Positions 1 through 9,740 of a DNA stretch of 64,000 nucleotides are shown one piece after another (within the stretch, counting starts at the first letter, position 1; every line of letters begins with the position of its first letter). The stretch spans positions 47,426 through 111,425 of the forward strand of contig VWPU01010208.1 in assembly GCA_013398955.1 (NCBI GenBank). The letters run 5' to 3'. This stretch comes from Callaeas wilsoni. Lineage: Eukaryota; Chordata; Aves; Passeriformes; Callaeidae. The notes beneath the pieces were generated by a model. The model had not been told where the DNA came from and searched no databases. It was given only the letters and a program-made list of their open reading frames with translations. Position numbers and translations under genes: made by a program.

Positions 1-3000
1 TGTTCACCTGTCGATGTCTACAGCCACCCTTTGCCCTTGGCAAGTACTTTACTACCCTTTAAAAACCCATTTTTCCAGCCCAAACACATTCTCACCAGGC
101 TGCTCATTTTTCTCAGGTGTAGAGGAAGGAAAATGCCTTTTAAAATACTGATGTATTGGCCAAGCATCAATAAGTTCAGAGGTTTGTTTCTAGGCATGAC
201 CATAGAAATTACAGACATGCTAGTTGCTTCAAAGTTCTTCATATTAGATCCCCTAAGACCAAATTATTAATGTAGGATTACCTGTCCCCATTGTGCTGAC
301 TGGAGGAAACCCAGAATGAAATACACAAACACATAAACATATGTAATTTTTTTCTCAATGCTTTCTATTTCCCTTTTATGGCAGACAACCTCTAACAAAG
401 CAATGTCTAGAAAAAGCCCAGTATTATTTCCTCTTAACTCCAGACTTCAAATACTTTCAGTCTCTCTTTTGGATGCAAGAAGCATCTAAACCACTGCTAA
501 GAGCTGTTCTAATAGTACCAATTAAGCAAGAAACTTTTTTAACATACTAGATGGCTTAACCCAGTGTGCTGCCATGTTTACATTTGCAGCATTTGGTTTA
601 ACATGCAGAAGCCCCATTTTATTGTGTTGCCAAATAGTTCAGTGCTTCTCTTAAGTGAACCAGCAGGAAAGCTACAGAGAAGAAAATCCACTACGGTGGG
701 ATCCCATGGAAGTTACATGTGCAATCCAGGTAGCAGGAGCATTAAGCTGGGCCTCCAGATGCTTGAGCACAAACCTTCCACTTCTTCCTCCCACCTCCCC
801 CAAAGAAATAAAATTAAAGTTCATCCCCACAGGCAGAAGATGAGAAACATCCATCAACTAAAGAGTAAGTTCTCCGACTTGGCTCAGTTTCTCCCGAATG
901 GGCTGGGAAAATGTAAAAGGTCCTCCGATGTGTGACATCAGCCATCAACCCTGCTGAAGCCAGAGAGACTTCACCCAGAAACTTCAAACCCTCTTGCAAA
1001 CATTCTTATGCCTGCCACCTGTCAAGCAAACTGAAATGGTCAGGAGGAATATGCCACAGATGTAGCAGAAACTGGAGGAAGATTCACAAATCAAAAAAGT
1101 GCCCTCTCAGAGAAATATATGAAGAGGTCAACAATTTGTCACTGCATCAATGGCTGGAAAACTTGGGTAAAGCCTTGCACCTCCCTGTGGTCACATCATT
1201 CCAATAAAGTCTGGCATTAAGCAGCACTCAGGAAAATGCCATTTTAGGGCAGTTTTATTGCATGCCTTAGACCTGCGTTGTTTCTCAGTCCAACCATGGA
1301 TCTAAACATCTACATGACAGGTGCTTACCTTCTGTGCATTTAAACCAGTCTTGTAAACCAATATTGCAGATTCTGAGTGACACTTTCCCCTTGGTAATGG
1401 GCAAAAAGTGGGAAAAAACATCTAAAATGAGGCAAGGATAAGACAGGGAGCGTCCTTCCCTCACAGAGCTCCTCCAATAATAGGGATAATCCACTGCTCA
1501 GGACATCCTCCCTGGAGTCCCACATAGCAGTGCAGCCAGCACGCCTCAGGGAAGGTCAGCAGGGAGATGTGGATGGCAGCATACAATCAAGGAAAATGGT
1601 TTAACCCTAGGTGCATTTCAATCTGTAGCTGGCTGCCTGCCTTACCAGAGCCTGACCCAATGTTCTTGGCCCTGCAAGGGTATTGCTTAATGGGAAGAGG
1701 CTGATGAGACTCAGGCCTTTTCAGTATAATATATTAAAAAGGAAAAAAAAGAGAAAGAAATAATTACATTAGTATTACTCCTGAAATGGAATCCCCCAGG
1801 TTGAGATGGAGGTGTGACAGAGAGTGGCACACGGCCACCAGTGATGCTTAGGGGCAAAAGGCAGCTGTGCTGCTGCAGTGGCTCAGAGCCTTTGTCCTGC
1901 CTGCACGGACCCCTTGGACGTGGATCCAGTCACTCCACTTTCACTAGGGGCTTTCATGGACATGACCTGGGCCAGGTTCCCATTAGCCTGTGACTCACAG
2001 GCAGGTTCTAAAATTAAGATTGCTCCACTTTCCAGTTTCCCTGCAGCCCAGAATCCCCGGAGGGCAGTGCCAGACCAGGTAACCTCTGACAGACCACGTG
2101 AGGAAACTGGAGGGTACCTTCTCTGCAGGGAGCCGACATTCAAAGCAGAAAAAAGCTCTCATTACCTAAGACCACAGTGAGGTTTCACAATGATGTTGAC
2201 AGGAAAATTATATTCATCAGAGGTCTTAAAATAAGAAAGCTTTTCAGTCTGCTCCAAGATGCAGAGTTAATCTTAATTGGTTGGATTCAGGTTTCTTCTG
2301 TCTTTGCACTGTTTTAAGTGTCCCACAAATCACTGACTGGTACTGAGGCCAATGAGAAATAATTCTGCATTTTCACACTTGAGATTGGAACCAGAAGGAA
2401 AAGCCAAGTTCGAGTTATTAACAGATAGATATATATAATCAATATATCAACCTTCAATCTAATGTTTACCTTGGGGTTAGACATTTTTACCCCAGTCTAC
2501 TGTAAAAAAAGTGAGTCTATTAATTATTTTAACCTTCACTCTTTCCATTTTCTTGGATTCCCCCCTCCTCCTTTCTTATTTTAATAAGAAGCTGCAAGCA
2601 GTGCCAAGATCTTTAGTCTGCAATGCTGTGGTTTATTAAGCTATCACTCGTGTTACAGCAGAGCCCAGCTACAATGAGGAGCTGCAATGAGAGCTATGCT
2701 CTGCTGGGTGTTCTGCAGCCTCCTGCTATGATGACAGTGCCTGACAAACTAATTAAGCAGAGGGTGTGAGACAGAGAAATGCCAGCTGTAGGGAGGGCAA
2801 GGAGGGAACAGCTAAATGCTGTGCCCCAGGTTCTAGCAGACAAAAAGCAGAAGCCAACTCTGTTACTGCCCACCATCCCAAAACTCCTGTGCTCTCCTGG
2901 TACCTGGCAGGATGTTGTTTTCCTCCTCTCTCCGTGGGACTTTGCACAGCTTAAGGGTACTTCAGCCTTCTGGAGACCCTTGCCAGCCACCCAAAGTCCT

Positions 3001-3329
3001 GTGCGAATGAGTAGTTCCAAAACTCTGAATTCAAACCCCCTGACTTCTGACCAAGCCATGCAGTTAAAACATTGGGCTATGGCTGAAAAACCCTGGCCAT
3101 CTCCTCACGGCAGACCAGAAGGACATTTATTCACACAGACCAAGCATCACCAGCCCAGCAGACTGGTTTATTGGCAAGAAAACTGGAAGATGAAGGCAAG
3201 TGAGGCTGAAGGCAGAGTCCCCATCTGCTGTCAAAGCCTAAGGCTGTACCCTCTGCCATTCCCTGCAGATCTGGCAGGTCATCAGCCAGGAAAAAAGGCT
3301 CAAAAACCCATCTGGTTCTGCATGGAGGT
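1..3329. other. No recognised gene; unique non-coding DNA
   Basis: I see no recognisable coding exon, RNA gene or repeat family here. The longest open frames are 123 codons (564-935, plus) and 121 codons (2694-3059, minus), and neither resembles a known protein. An AATAAA motif occurs near 1204 but has no upstream transcript evidence. A purine-rich patch lies near 1738-1763, and an AT-rich patch with GATA and TATA steps lies near 2424-2452. A 228-codon frame (2779-3465, plus) starts here and runs into the CR1 tail that follows. Its translation is not recognisable and it is treated as chance. Confidence 0.6.
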
Positions 3330-3552
3330 ACTGGATATCAGCAGAAATCTTTTCCCCATGAAGACTGTCAAGCACAGCAAAAAGCTGCCCAAGGAGATTT
3401 CACGGTCTCCATCCTTGGAGGTTTTGAAGACCCAACTGAACGAAGCTCTGAGGAACGTGGTGTGATCCCAGAGTTGACTTTTCTTTGAGCATGAAATAGA
3501 ACTGGAGACCTCCTAAGACTCCTTTGTCTTGATTATCCTATGATTTGAATCT
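3330..3552 (+). mobile_element. CR1 LINE 3' fragment, sense strand
   Basis: This is a 5'-truncated, diverged copy of the 3' untranslated end of the chicken-repeat-1 (CR1) non-LTR retrotransposon. The recognisable order is a block around 3332-3365 that corresponds to the CR1 phrase about aagaacttcttcaccatgag, then a block near 3405-3435 (ctccatccttggaggtttt, followed by a pairing of aagacccaactg), then a gagacctcctaag block. It ends with a degenerate ATTCTATG-type tail at about 3538-3550. The order and the tail place the element on the plus strand. Such 5' truncation is typical of avian CR1. The divergence suggests an old insertion. No protein-coding part is retained. Confidence 0.8.
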
Positions 3553-6344
3553 CTCTGAGCCTTACAGATTGCCACCTATCTCCCATGCTCCCCAAAAGAC
3601 ATGCAGTGCTCCCAAATCCCTCAGTCATTCTAAATCACCAGAATGGCAAGAAGGGGCAATAGTGACCTTTTATGCCACCAGCAGAAACTGATTCAGCCTC
3701 AGGATTATCAGATTCAACAAAATGCCCCTGGGTTTGAAGCTGCTTTCCCCTCTGCCAGCACAGAGAAAGCAGAGGGCAGAAAGCTCTCTTGAGGAGCAGA
3801 TAAGACCCACATCACGAAAGGAAATTGCAGATTTCCTGGAATGAGCTTTCAGGTAAGAGGGAGTTCCCAAAGTACACTGCAATAGGCTTCGGCATGGTTT
3901 GAGGTATTGCAGACATTCAGAAACTGCAACACCAAATACAGACTTTTTGCATGAGAGAAATCACAGGCAATGTATGGATCTGGAGTGCTGATTACAAAGT
4001 GAAATATTTAACAAAATGAAGGGAAAAAAACCCTTTCCCACTTGTATTTTTCTTCTTTGATTTAGCTGGGCTTGTTGAAGTAGGTTTTGTTTTAAGGGAA
4101 TGCTATATTTCAGCAGCTGGAATTCCTTTTGCCCTATTAAGTAAACTACAGGGAGTTTCATGAGGAAGTGCAACTAACTCACACTGGGAAAATTAGGAAT
4201 GCATGCATTAGTGATAGCTAAATGTTTCATTGCTAACAGTGGAATTAAAAAGACCTCCATGCTATTTTAGTATTACCAATATGTAGCAAATCCACTGTGA
4301 GATGTGGTCTGTCCTCCTAAAAAAAAGGAACTTGGAGTATGGTGAAATGCCCAAGGTCATGTCAAGACAGAGGAAATAAGATCCAGGTCTCTTGATTGCC
4401 TGTGCAGAGATATATGGTAAAACAATTGCCATCTGCATATCTGCCTGAATAATTGATTGCTTAATTCAGTGTCTGAACCAAAGAATAGAGTGGGGAAGAA
4501 AGGAAGAATTACCTTGCGTTGACCTAAAATATACTAATGTTATTCCTGCAACAAAGTATTTCCTTTTGAGCAGATGGAAGCATTTTGCCTGAGCTAAAAT
4601 GAAATGTAATGTTTCGTTTATTTATTCTTAATCTAACAAGCTGACTTTTAATTCACTATGCCTCAAGTTGCCTCCAATAAAAGAAAAATAAAGACACATT
4701 CAGACTTTTCTAGCAATCCTCCTTCACAACTTAAATTTTTCAGCCTTAATTCTTAGTGGGGTTCAGTCTGAACTCACAACTCTTTTCATTCACTGCACCT
4801 TCCAGATAATAAATAACTGGCCTGACTAACAGCATCTTGCTGTGGTGTAAATAAATCCGGCTGTTGTGGAAGGCACCAGTGTAAAAACACCTTGACACCT
4901 GTACCACTTCTGGCAATTACTCTGCAGAGTGAAATCACTCAGAAAGTCTGACTGTGTTTTTTCTGCTGTGTTTTTAAGAGGCTCCCCAGTACTGCAGACC
5001 GGGACCATCATACAACCCCAAATGCGTCCATCATCACCTGTGAGCTCCCCACACCCATTTCAAACTGGGGAGATTGAGCCATGAGGAGAGATTGTTACTT
5101 TAAGAGCTTCCAAAAGAACCCTGAGAGTGTTTCCCAGGAATACCAACATCACAGCATCACCTGGCCCTCTTGGTCTGCCTGCTGGCTGAATCCTGTGCCT
5201 CCTCTTGGACCTAAAATCCCTGTTTAACTGCATTTGTGACCAGGCTGGCCCACAGACAGGAACCCACAAATGTGGATCCAGGACTGGCCCTACTAACTCC
5301 AGTCTCATTCCTGATGGGCAGCCAAGTCCCCAGAGAGCCCAGTTCTTGCACGCGCCCTGCTCATCCGGCTCTGCTCGCCTTCCCACACTGCATGCAGGAA
5401 GCAAAGCAGGACAAGACACTGCCTCACATTTGCTCTGCATGTAAACCCCCAGTGCTGTGCTCCAGCCTGGGACTTGAGGTATTCCTGAAGCACAGATGGA
5501 AAATAAAGAGATGACAGAACAGGAAGACAGCGTGGTGGCACAGACTTGGTGCAAAATGGAAGTTTCTGTAACTCCTGCCCCAAGCAAAGCACCCTAGGGA
5601 TGTAAGTCACTTTGCTAGAAAAACACTGTAAAATTGCTAGAGTCAGTTCATCTGGGAAAAGATGATTAGAGTAAACAGATGCTTCTGGGGCCATAAAATC
5701 AGCTGTGTTCCATAAGACTTAGAAAAATTGCAGAGCCAGGAGTATACCGTGGGACAAAAGCTTTACAGAGTAAGTGATTTAGCCATGGCGAGAGTGGTAG
5801 CTGGAGGCAGACAGGGCAGGCAGGGAAAAATGAAGCAGTAGCATCAGTGGGGCATAGTTTGACCTTTACAGACCTTTCTTAACCCTACACTCACCCCTCC
5901 CTGCAGAAACAAGAATGGAAATGAATAATGCTGGTGCCCATTAGACTCGGGGCATGGTCTGAACATGAAGAAAAATCCTATTCCCTCTGTTCTCTGGGAA
6001 GAGAAGGAATATAGGACCTCAGGGACTTCTATATGGGAGGCACAGGCTTTGGGCTGGCAGCATACCCACAACACAACCTTACCTCCATGATCTTGTGAGC
6101 CACATGCAGCTGTAAGAAGGGAGATTGTTCTGTCCCAAAGAGCACAAGGATAGGAGCTGGAAGCCGGGTGGGTGACATGGGGACACCACCCGCTGGGAGA
6201 GGACTGGATAAGTCATTGCATATATAGCAGGCAGCTGCTGTGGAGATGTCCTGAAGCAGCACACTGAGCACAGCTGTCCTGCAGAACCTGGCACCAGGCT
6301 GGATGCCTTTCCTAGGTCCTTTCTCTAGAAGCTGAACTATCTGA
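3553..6344. other. No recognised gene; unique non-coding DNA
   Basis: No conserved coding exon or repeat family is recognisable. The longest open frame is 175 codons on the minus strand (5060-5587), with overlapping open frames on the other strand in the same GC-richer patch (5200-5515), a pattern expected from base composition. Its translation matches no family I know. An AT-rich, homeobox-like patch lies around 4600-4690. Nothing else stands out. Confidence 0.6.
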
Positions 6345-6487
6345 TTATGCCCCATCCCTGGAAGTTTTCAGGCTGGATGAGCCCTGAGCAACCCAAGCTA
6401 GTGGAATGTATCCCTATCCATGGCAAGGGGCTTGGAACTACATGGTCTTAATATCCCTTCCAACCCAAACCATTTTATAATTCTGTC
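6345..6487 (+). mobile_element. CR1 LINE 3' tail, sense strand
   Basis: This is a short CR1 3' end. It begins in the diagnostic phrase ccccatccctggaag at about 6350, continues through the ctggatgagccctgagcaac block, a degraded gtgtccctgcccatggcag block and a ggcttggaact block. It ends with tcccttccaacccaaacca and a decayed ATTCTATG-like terminus at 6478-6486. The direction of the tail gives plus strand. About 143 bp remain of an element several kb long when complete, so it is a dead copy. The call is confident because the terminal 60 bp follow the CR1 consensus closely. Confidence 0.88.
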
Positions 6488-7639
6488 CTTTTGCAAACAC
6501 CATTTCAGGGTTCTTTGTTCTCCCTAGGGATTTTTAAGGTGTCTGAGCAGTCAATCAAAGCACACGAACCCCACCAAACCTCTGCTAGAATTATGCCAAC
6601 TTGGTCTGAACAGTCAGTTCATTCTTCTCGTGCCTCAGTGAAGCCTCAAAGAGTAAGGACAGAAATACAGCACAGATTTGGATAGTTATTAGTAATTCAG
6701 GGAACTTTGCACATTCAGGTTTTATAGAGACACACATACAAATACACGTCCACAGGGATGCCAGGTACAAAACTGGCACTGCTAAAGGCATGCACGGACT
6801 CACACCACTCATGCACTGCACCACTGCTTCAAAATGCAGTCTTTGCTTATGCAGTGAAAACAACCAGTTTGCCACTCTTCTGATTTTACAGCATCAAATT
6901 CAAATCACAGAATCTTTTGATTCTTAGGTGCTACAGGTTAGACCAGCTCCATGTGAATCCTCAGGGTCGCAGGCATCTACATCTGAAGAGGAGCATTTTG
7001 CTGTGATCCCATTACTCAAAGTAGTTTCCAGCTTTTTGCCAGAGAAAGAGTGCTCAGAAACAATTGACATGATAGCTGGAGGATGTGTATTCAGACACTT
7101 ACACACAGCCACTATTCATGTTTGTCAAAGCAAAGCCAACGAACATGCAGAGTATTTTTCTCCCGTGCGCACCTCTGCAGTTATTTTCCATTTTTTCCCC
7201 CAATTGCACCGTACAAACAATAACCTGCAAAAAAATCGAGTCTTCAAAGTGAAGATGAAAAAATTTGGACTCTTAATAACAACATATGTAATCTGCAATC
7301 TTAATAACCACATAGGCAGTACTAATACACTCTCCTGGAGTCATTTTAAAGCTGTCTGCAGAAATGAATTTGCAGCTGAAAGAAAGGAAGACAAAAAAAC
7401 CTTATCCAACCACGTTGCACATTTTCTCTAATACTCTCCTCAGAAGCAAAAGCATTTTAAATCCTGAGAGCATCCTTTCCTCAAGTTAAATGTGTTGTGG
7501 TGGTGCCTGTGTACACCAGTACTGCATTACATCTGCATTTGTATAAGGAAGAGCCCTCCTCTGTGTGTGAGATTTATTCCAGAGTGTGTGGCACCAGTGG
7601 TGTGAGACATCTGCCTGCTCACTTAATGAGAGGAGACTT
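6488..7639. other. No recognised gene; unique non-coding DNA
   Basis: The stretch holds a 167-codon open frame on the plus strand (6928-7431). Its translation has no recognisable domain, signal peptide or membrane segment. No exon-flanking splice signals stand out that would fix it as an exon. I regard it as chance but it is the only moderately long frame just upstream of the CpG island. No repeat family is recognised. Confidence 0.55.
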
Positions 7640-8030
7640 CATTTAATTCCTACAAATTAATTTATCCTACACACACTCTGGCCTGACCTGTAGTTACCAA
7701 AACTGCCAATAAAATGTCACCTTGTCAGGTAAAATCAGTCTTTGTCTTAGGAGCGAGGTAATTTGAAATTAATACAGACCATCTACATGCAGCTACTTCA
7801 AAGATGACAGTTAATTAACTATAATTAAAACTAAGTAATTTAAACACATTAATGTAGAAAAGTGTATTCTCTGTTCTGACTGCCTTTTAGAATTCACAGA
7901 AATCCCCCGCTACGTGCCAGTTAATGCATCATCTTGAGTTTAAGATCATCAAAGCATCTTTTAATTCTTGCTAATGCTCTGTTTATACCAGATTAATGTC
8001 TAATTAATTGTAATTTGAATATTTAATCTA
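7640..8030. promoter_or_regulatory. Homeodomain-core-rich AT block, candidate enhancer
   Basis: Within about 390 bp there are at least six TAATT/ATTA clusters. These include an aaattaattt at 7654-7663, an aaattaat at 7766-7773, a ttaattaa palindrome at 7811-7818 followed at once by ataattaaa, and a taattaatt at 8001-8009. TAATTA is the core bound by many homeodomain factors. The block lies 0.5-0.9 kb upstream of the CpG island, where a proximal enhancer or extended promoter would sit. The motif density is seen directly. An enhancer role is inference, and AT-rich sequence alone produces such motifs by chance. Confidence 0.3.
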
Positions 8031-8539
8031 TCTGGAAAGTTTGGTTTGTTTGGCTTTTTTAAACTTCTTTCTCTTTCATTACACACAGAGGCTACAGCTT
8101 CCCTCCAGTGATTTTGAAGGCACAGCTCAACAGATTGCTCTCTGGAGCAACTCCTGCCACTCCTGCTCCATGTTCCATCCGGGAGGGGGTTAAACCCCAC
8201 CACCACACCAGTCCCACACAAACCCTTGCACCTCTCCCTCTGCAGCACACTCCGGACTGGGGAGCGCTACCAATCCTGTTCCAGGAAGGCTTGAACTCCT
8301 GGAGTGTTCATTCCAGAAAGGTCTCAGTGCATTTGCCAGCCTCTTCCTACTGAAGAACTGACCCCTTGCGGGATGCTTTAGTGATACCCGGATAGCCCAT
8401 CCCGAAGGACGTGGCAGGTACGGGGGACTTACCCAATGTCACCCCACCGCCACTGATAGCAGGGACCACTGCTGTCGCCTTGCCTCAACCATCCCTTTCT
8501 CCAACTTAGCTGTCACTGCTCTCACACTAGACGATGGGA
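8031..8539. other. Transition between AT-rich block and CpG island
   Basis: Base composition rises from AT-rich to GC-rich. The stretch from about 8150 holds C-rich runs and a few CpGs at 8390-8435, but no recognisable coding exon or repeat. It is likely the shore of the CpG island. Confidence 0.5.
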
Positions 8540-9026
8540 AGGAAAAGAAATTCAGTCCGGCGCCTCTCCGGAGCAGGATAGCGAGGGGAACGGGCAACTG
8601 CGGCTGCCGGGAGCTCAGTATCTCCGCTGCCTGCCCCTACTCGGGCTCTGCCCCCGCTTACACCTGCACAACCCCTCTCCCCCTTCTCTGGGCTGGCAGG
8701 GCGAACGGGAGCTGGGAGGAAAAGCTGCTCTGCCACAGTGCACTTGATGGGATTCCTCATGGGGAAGAGGAGGGAAGGGAAAAGGAGAACCCCGCGCGCA
8801 CTTTCCCTTCCGATGCTCCCAATCTCGCCGCGGCACTGGAAAAGCCTCTTCTTCCCCCAGAGCCCGGCGGGCAAGATCGGGCATGGCTAATTTGGGCTCT
8901 CCGCAAGGCATCGGGGAAGCACCTCTGCGGGCGGCCCCGCTCAGCCCCCGCGCTCCCCTGCGCTCCCCCCGGAGTCCCTCCGCCGCGGCGGCTGCGGGAG
9001 CCGCGGTGCCCCCGCCTCCACTCCGT

Positions 9027-9062
9027 GCTCCGGAGGATGCTCTGGAGGATGCTCCGGAGGAT
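9027..9062. repeat. 12-bp tandem repeat, three copies
   Basis: Three consecutive 12-bp units (gctcyggaggat) occupy 9027-9038, 9039-9050 and 9051-9062, with one C/T difference in the middle copy. A partial fourth unit may follow. In the plus-strand frame opened at 8883 it encodes an acidic Ala-Pro/Leu-Glu-Asp repeat. It lies within the CpG island. Confidence 0.9.
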
Positions 9063-9099
9063 GCGGCGGAGCGGGTATTTGGTGCATCGCTGCCTGGAG

Positions 9100-9507
9100 G
9101 GGATCGGATAGGGTGGGCTGGGGGGTCACTCACCTCCCTGCAAGGTGACCCGCGGCGCGGTGCTCCCGCTGGCGCGGCCGGAGGGGCGGCTCAGCGCCCG
9201 GGCGCTCCGCCCGGCAGCATCCCCTCGGCGGGGGCGGCGACGGGGACCGGGCCCGGGGGCTGCACAGCGAGAGCGGAGACGGGGCTGCGCCGCCTGCACC
9301 GCCTCGGCGGCACTGTGGGCTCGGGAGGAGGAGGAGGAAAAGGAGGAGGAAAAGGAGGAGGGAGGGAGGGAGAGAGGGAGAGAGAGAGAGAGGCAGGCGG
9401 AGGGAGAGAGGCAGGAGAACGAGCCCTGCGCGGCAGCGCGGCCAACTTTCCTTCTGCAGCGCAGCAGGAACAGCCTCCCATCCCTCGGTGTGTAACCCCC
9501 GCCCCGG
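9100..9507 (+). other. Candidate untranslated first exon ending in splice donor
   Basis: The exon's 3' boundary is suggested by a strong donor: GTGAGTAT starts at 9508, directly after a GC-rich segment inside the CpG island. The 5' boundary is only approximate, since a CpG-island start site cannot be pinned from sequence. The segment contains the GA-rich purine tract. It also has open frames without recognisable protein identity: the 324-codon plus frame from 8883 translates to Pro/Ala/Arg-rich low-complexity sequence and then a Gly/Lys/Glu/Arg stretch. I infer a 5' untranslated exon rather than coding sequence. Alternatively the donor is fortuitous. Confidence 0.35.
9323..9393. repeat. Pure purine tract with perfect mirror repeat
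   Basis: All 71 bases on the plus strand are A or G, beginning with GGA triplets and passing into GA dinucleotides. Positions 9330-9361 form a perfect mirror repeat: three ggaggagg blocks separated by two aaaa blocks. Purine mirror repeats of this kind are known to be able to form intramolecular triplex (H-DNA). Its place inside a CpG-island promoter is a common setting for such tracts. Confidence 0.92.
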
Positions 9508-9740
9508 GTGAGTATGGCAAAACCCTCCCCTCTCTGACCCCTCTCTCCTCCTCCTTTTCCGCGTCTCTAGGCCTTTCCTCCCAGCCAGGTTTCCTCCGTT
9601 TCCCCGGCACACCGGAGCTCAGCGAACCTTGGCGGGCACCGCTCCTCTCGCCCCAGCCCGGCTGCCCCCACACCTTGCCCTGCCGCGGAGGGACCCCGGG
9701 ACTGTTCCGCAGCCACAAGGGCACTGCCAGCACGGAGCTG

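Larger units (their letters stand above)
8540..9740. promoter_or_regulatory. CpG island, probable promoter
   Basis: CpG dinucleotides, rare elsewhere in the window, are dense here, especially at 8880-9310. Sp1-type GC boxes are visible at 9183-9189 and 9231-9237 (GGGGCGG), and on the minus strand at 9497-9505 (CCCCGCCCC). No TATA box is evident, so initiation would be of the dispersed CpG-island type. A consensus splice donor at 9508 favours a transcript running on the plus strand, although bidirectional promoters are common in vertebrates. Several long open frames overlap on both strands (8883-9857 plus, 8615-9133 and 9191-10033 minus), as expected where stop codons are depleted by high GC. 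The gene it serves cannot be named from this window, because no downstream coding exon is recognisable. Confidence 0.8.

Noticed and set aside
6928..7431. 167-codon plus-strand frame upstream of the CpG island
   Set aside because: No domain, signal peptide or family resemblance, and it precedes the inferred promoter.
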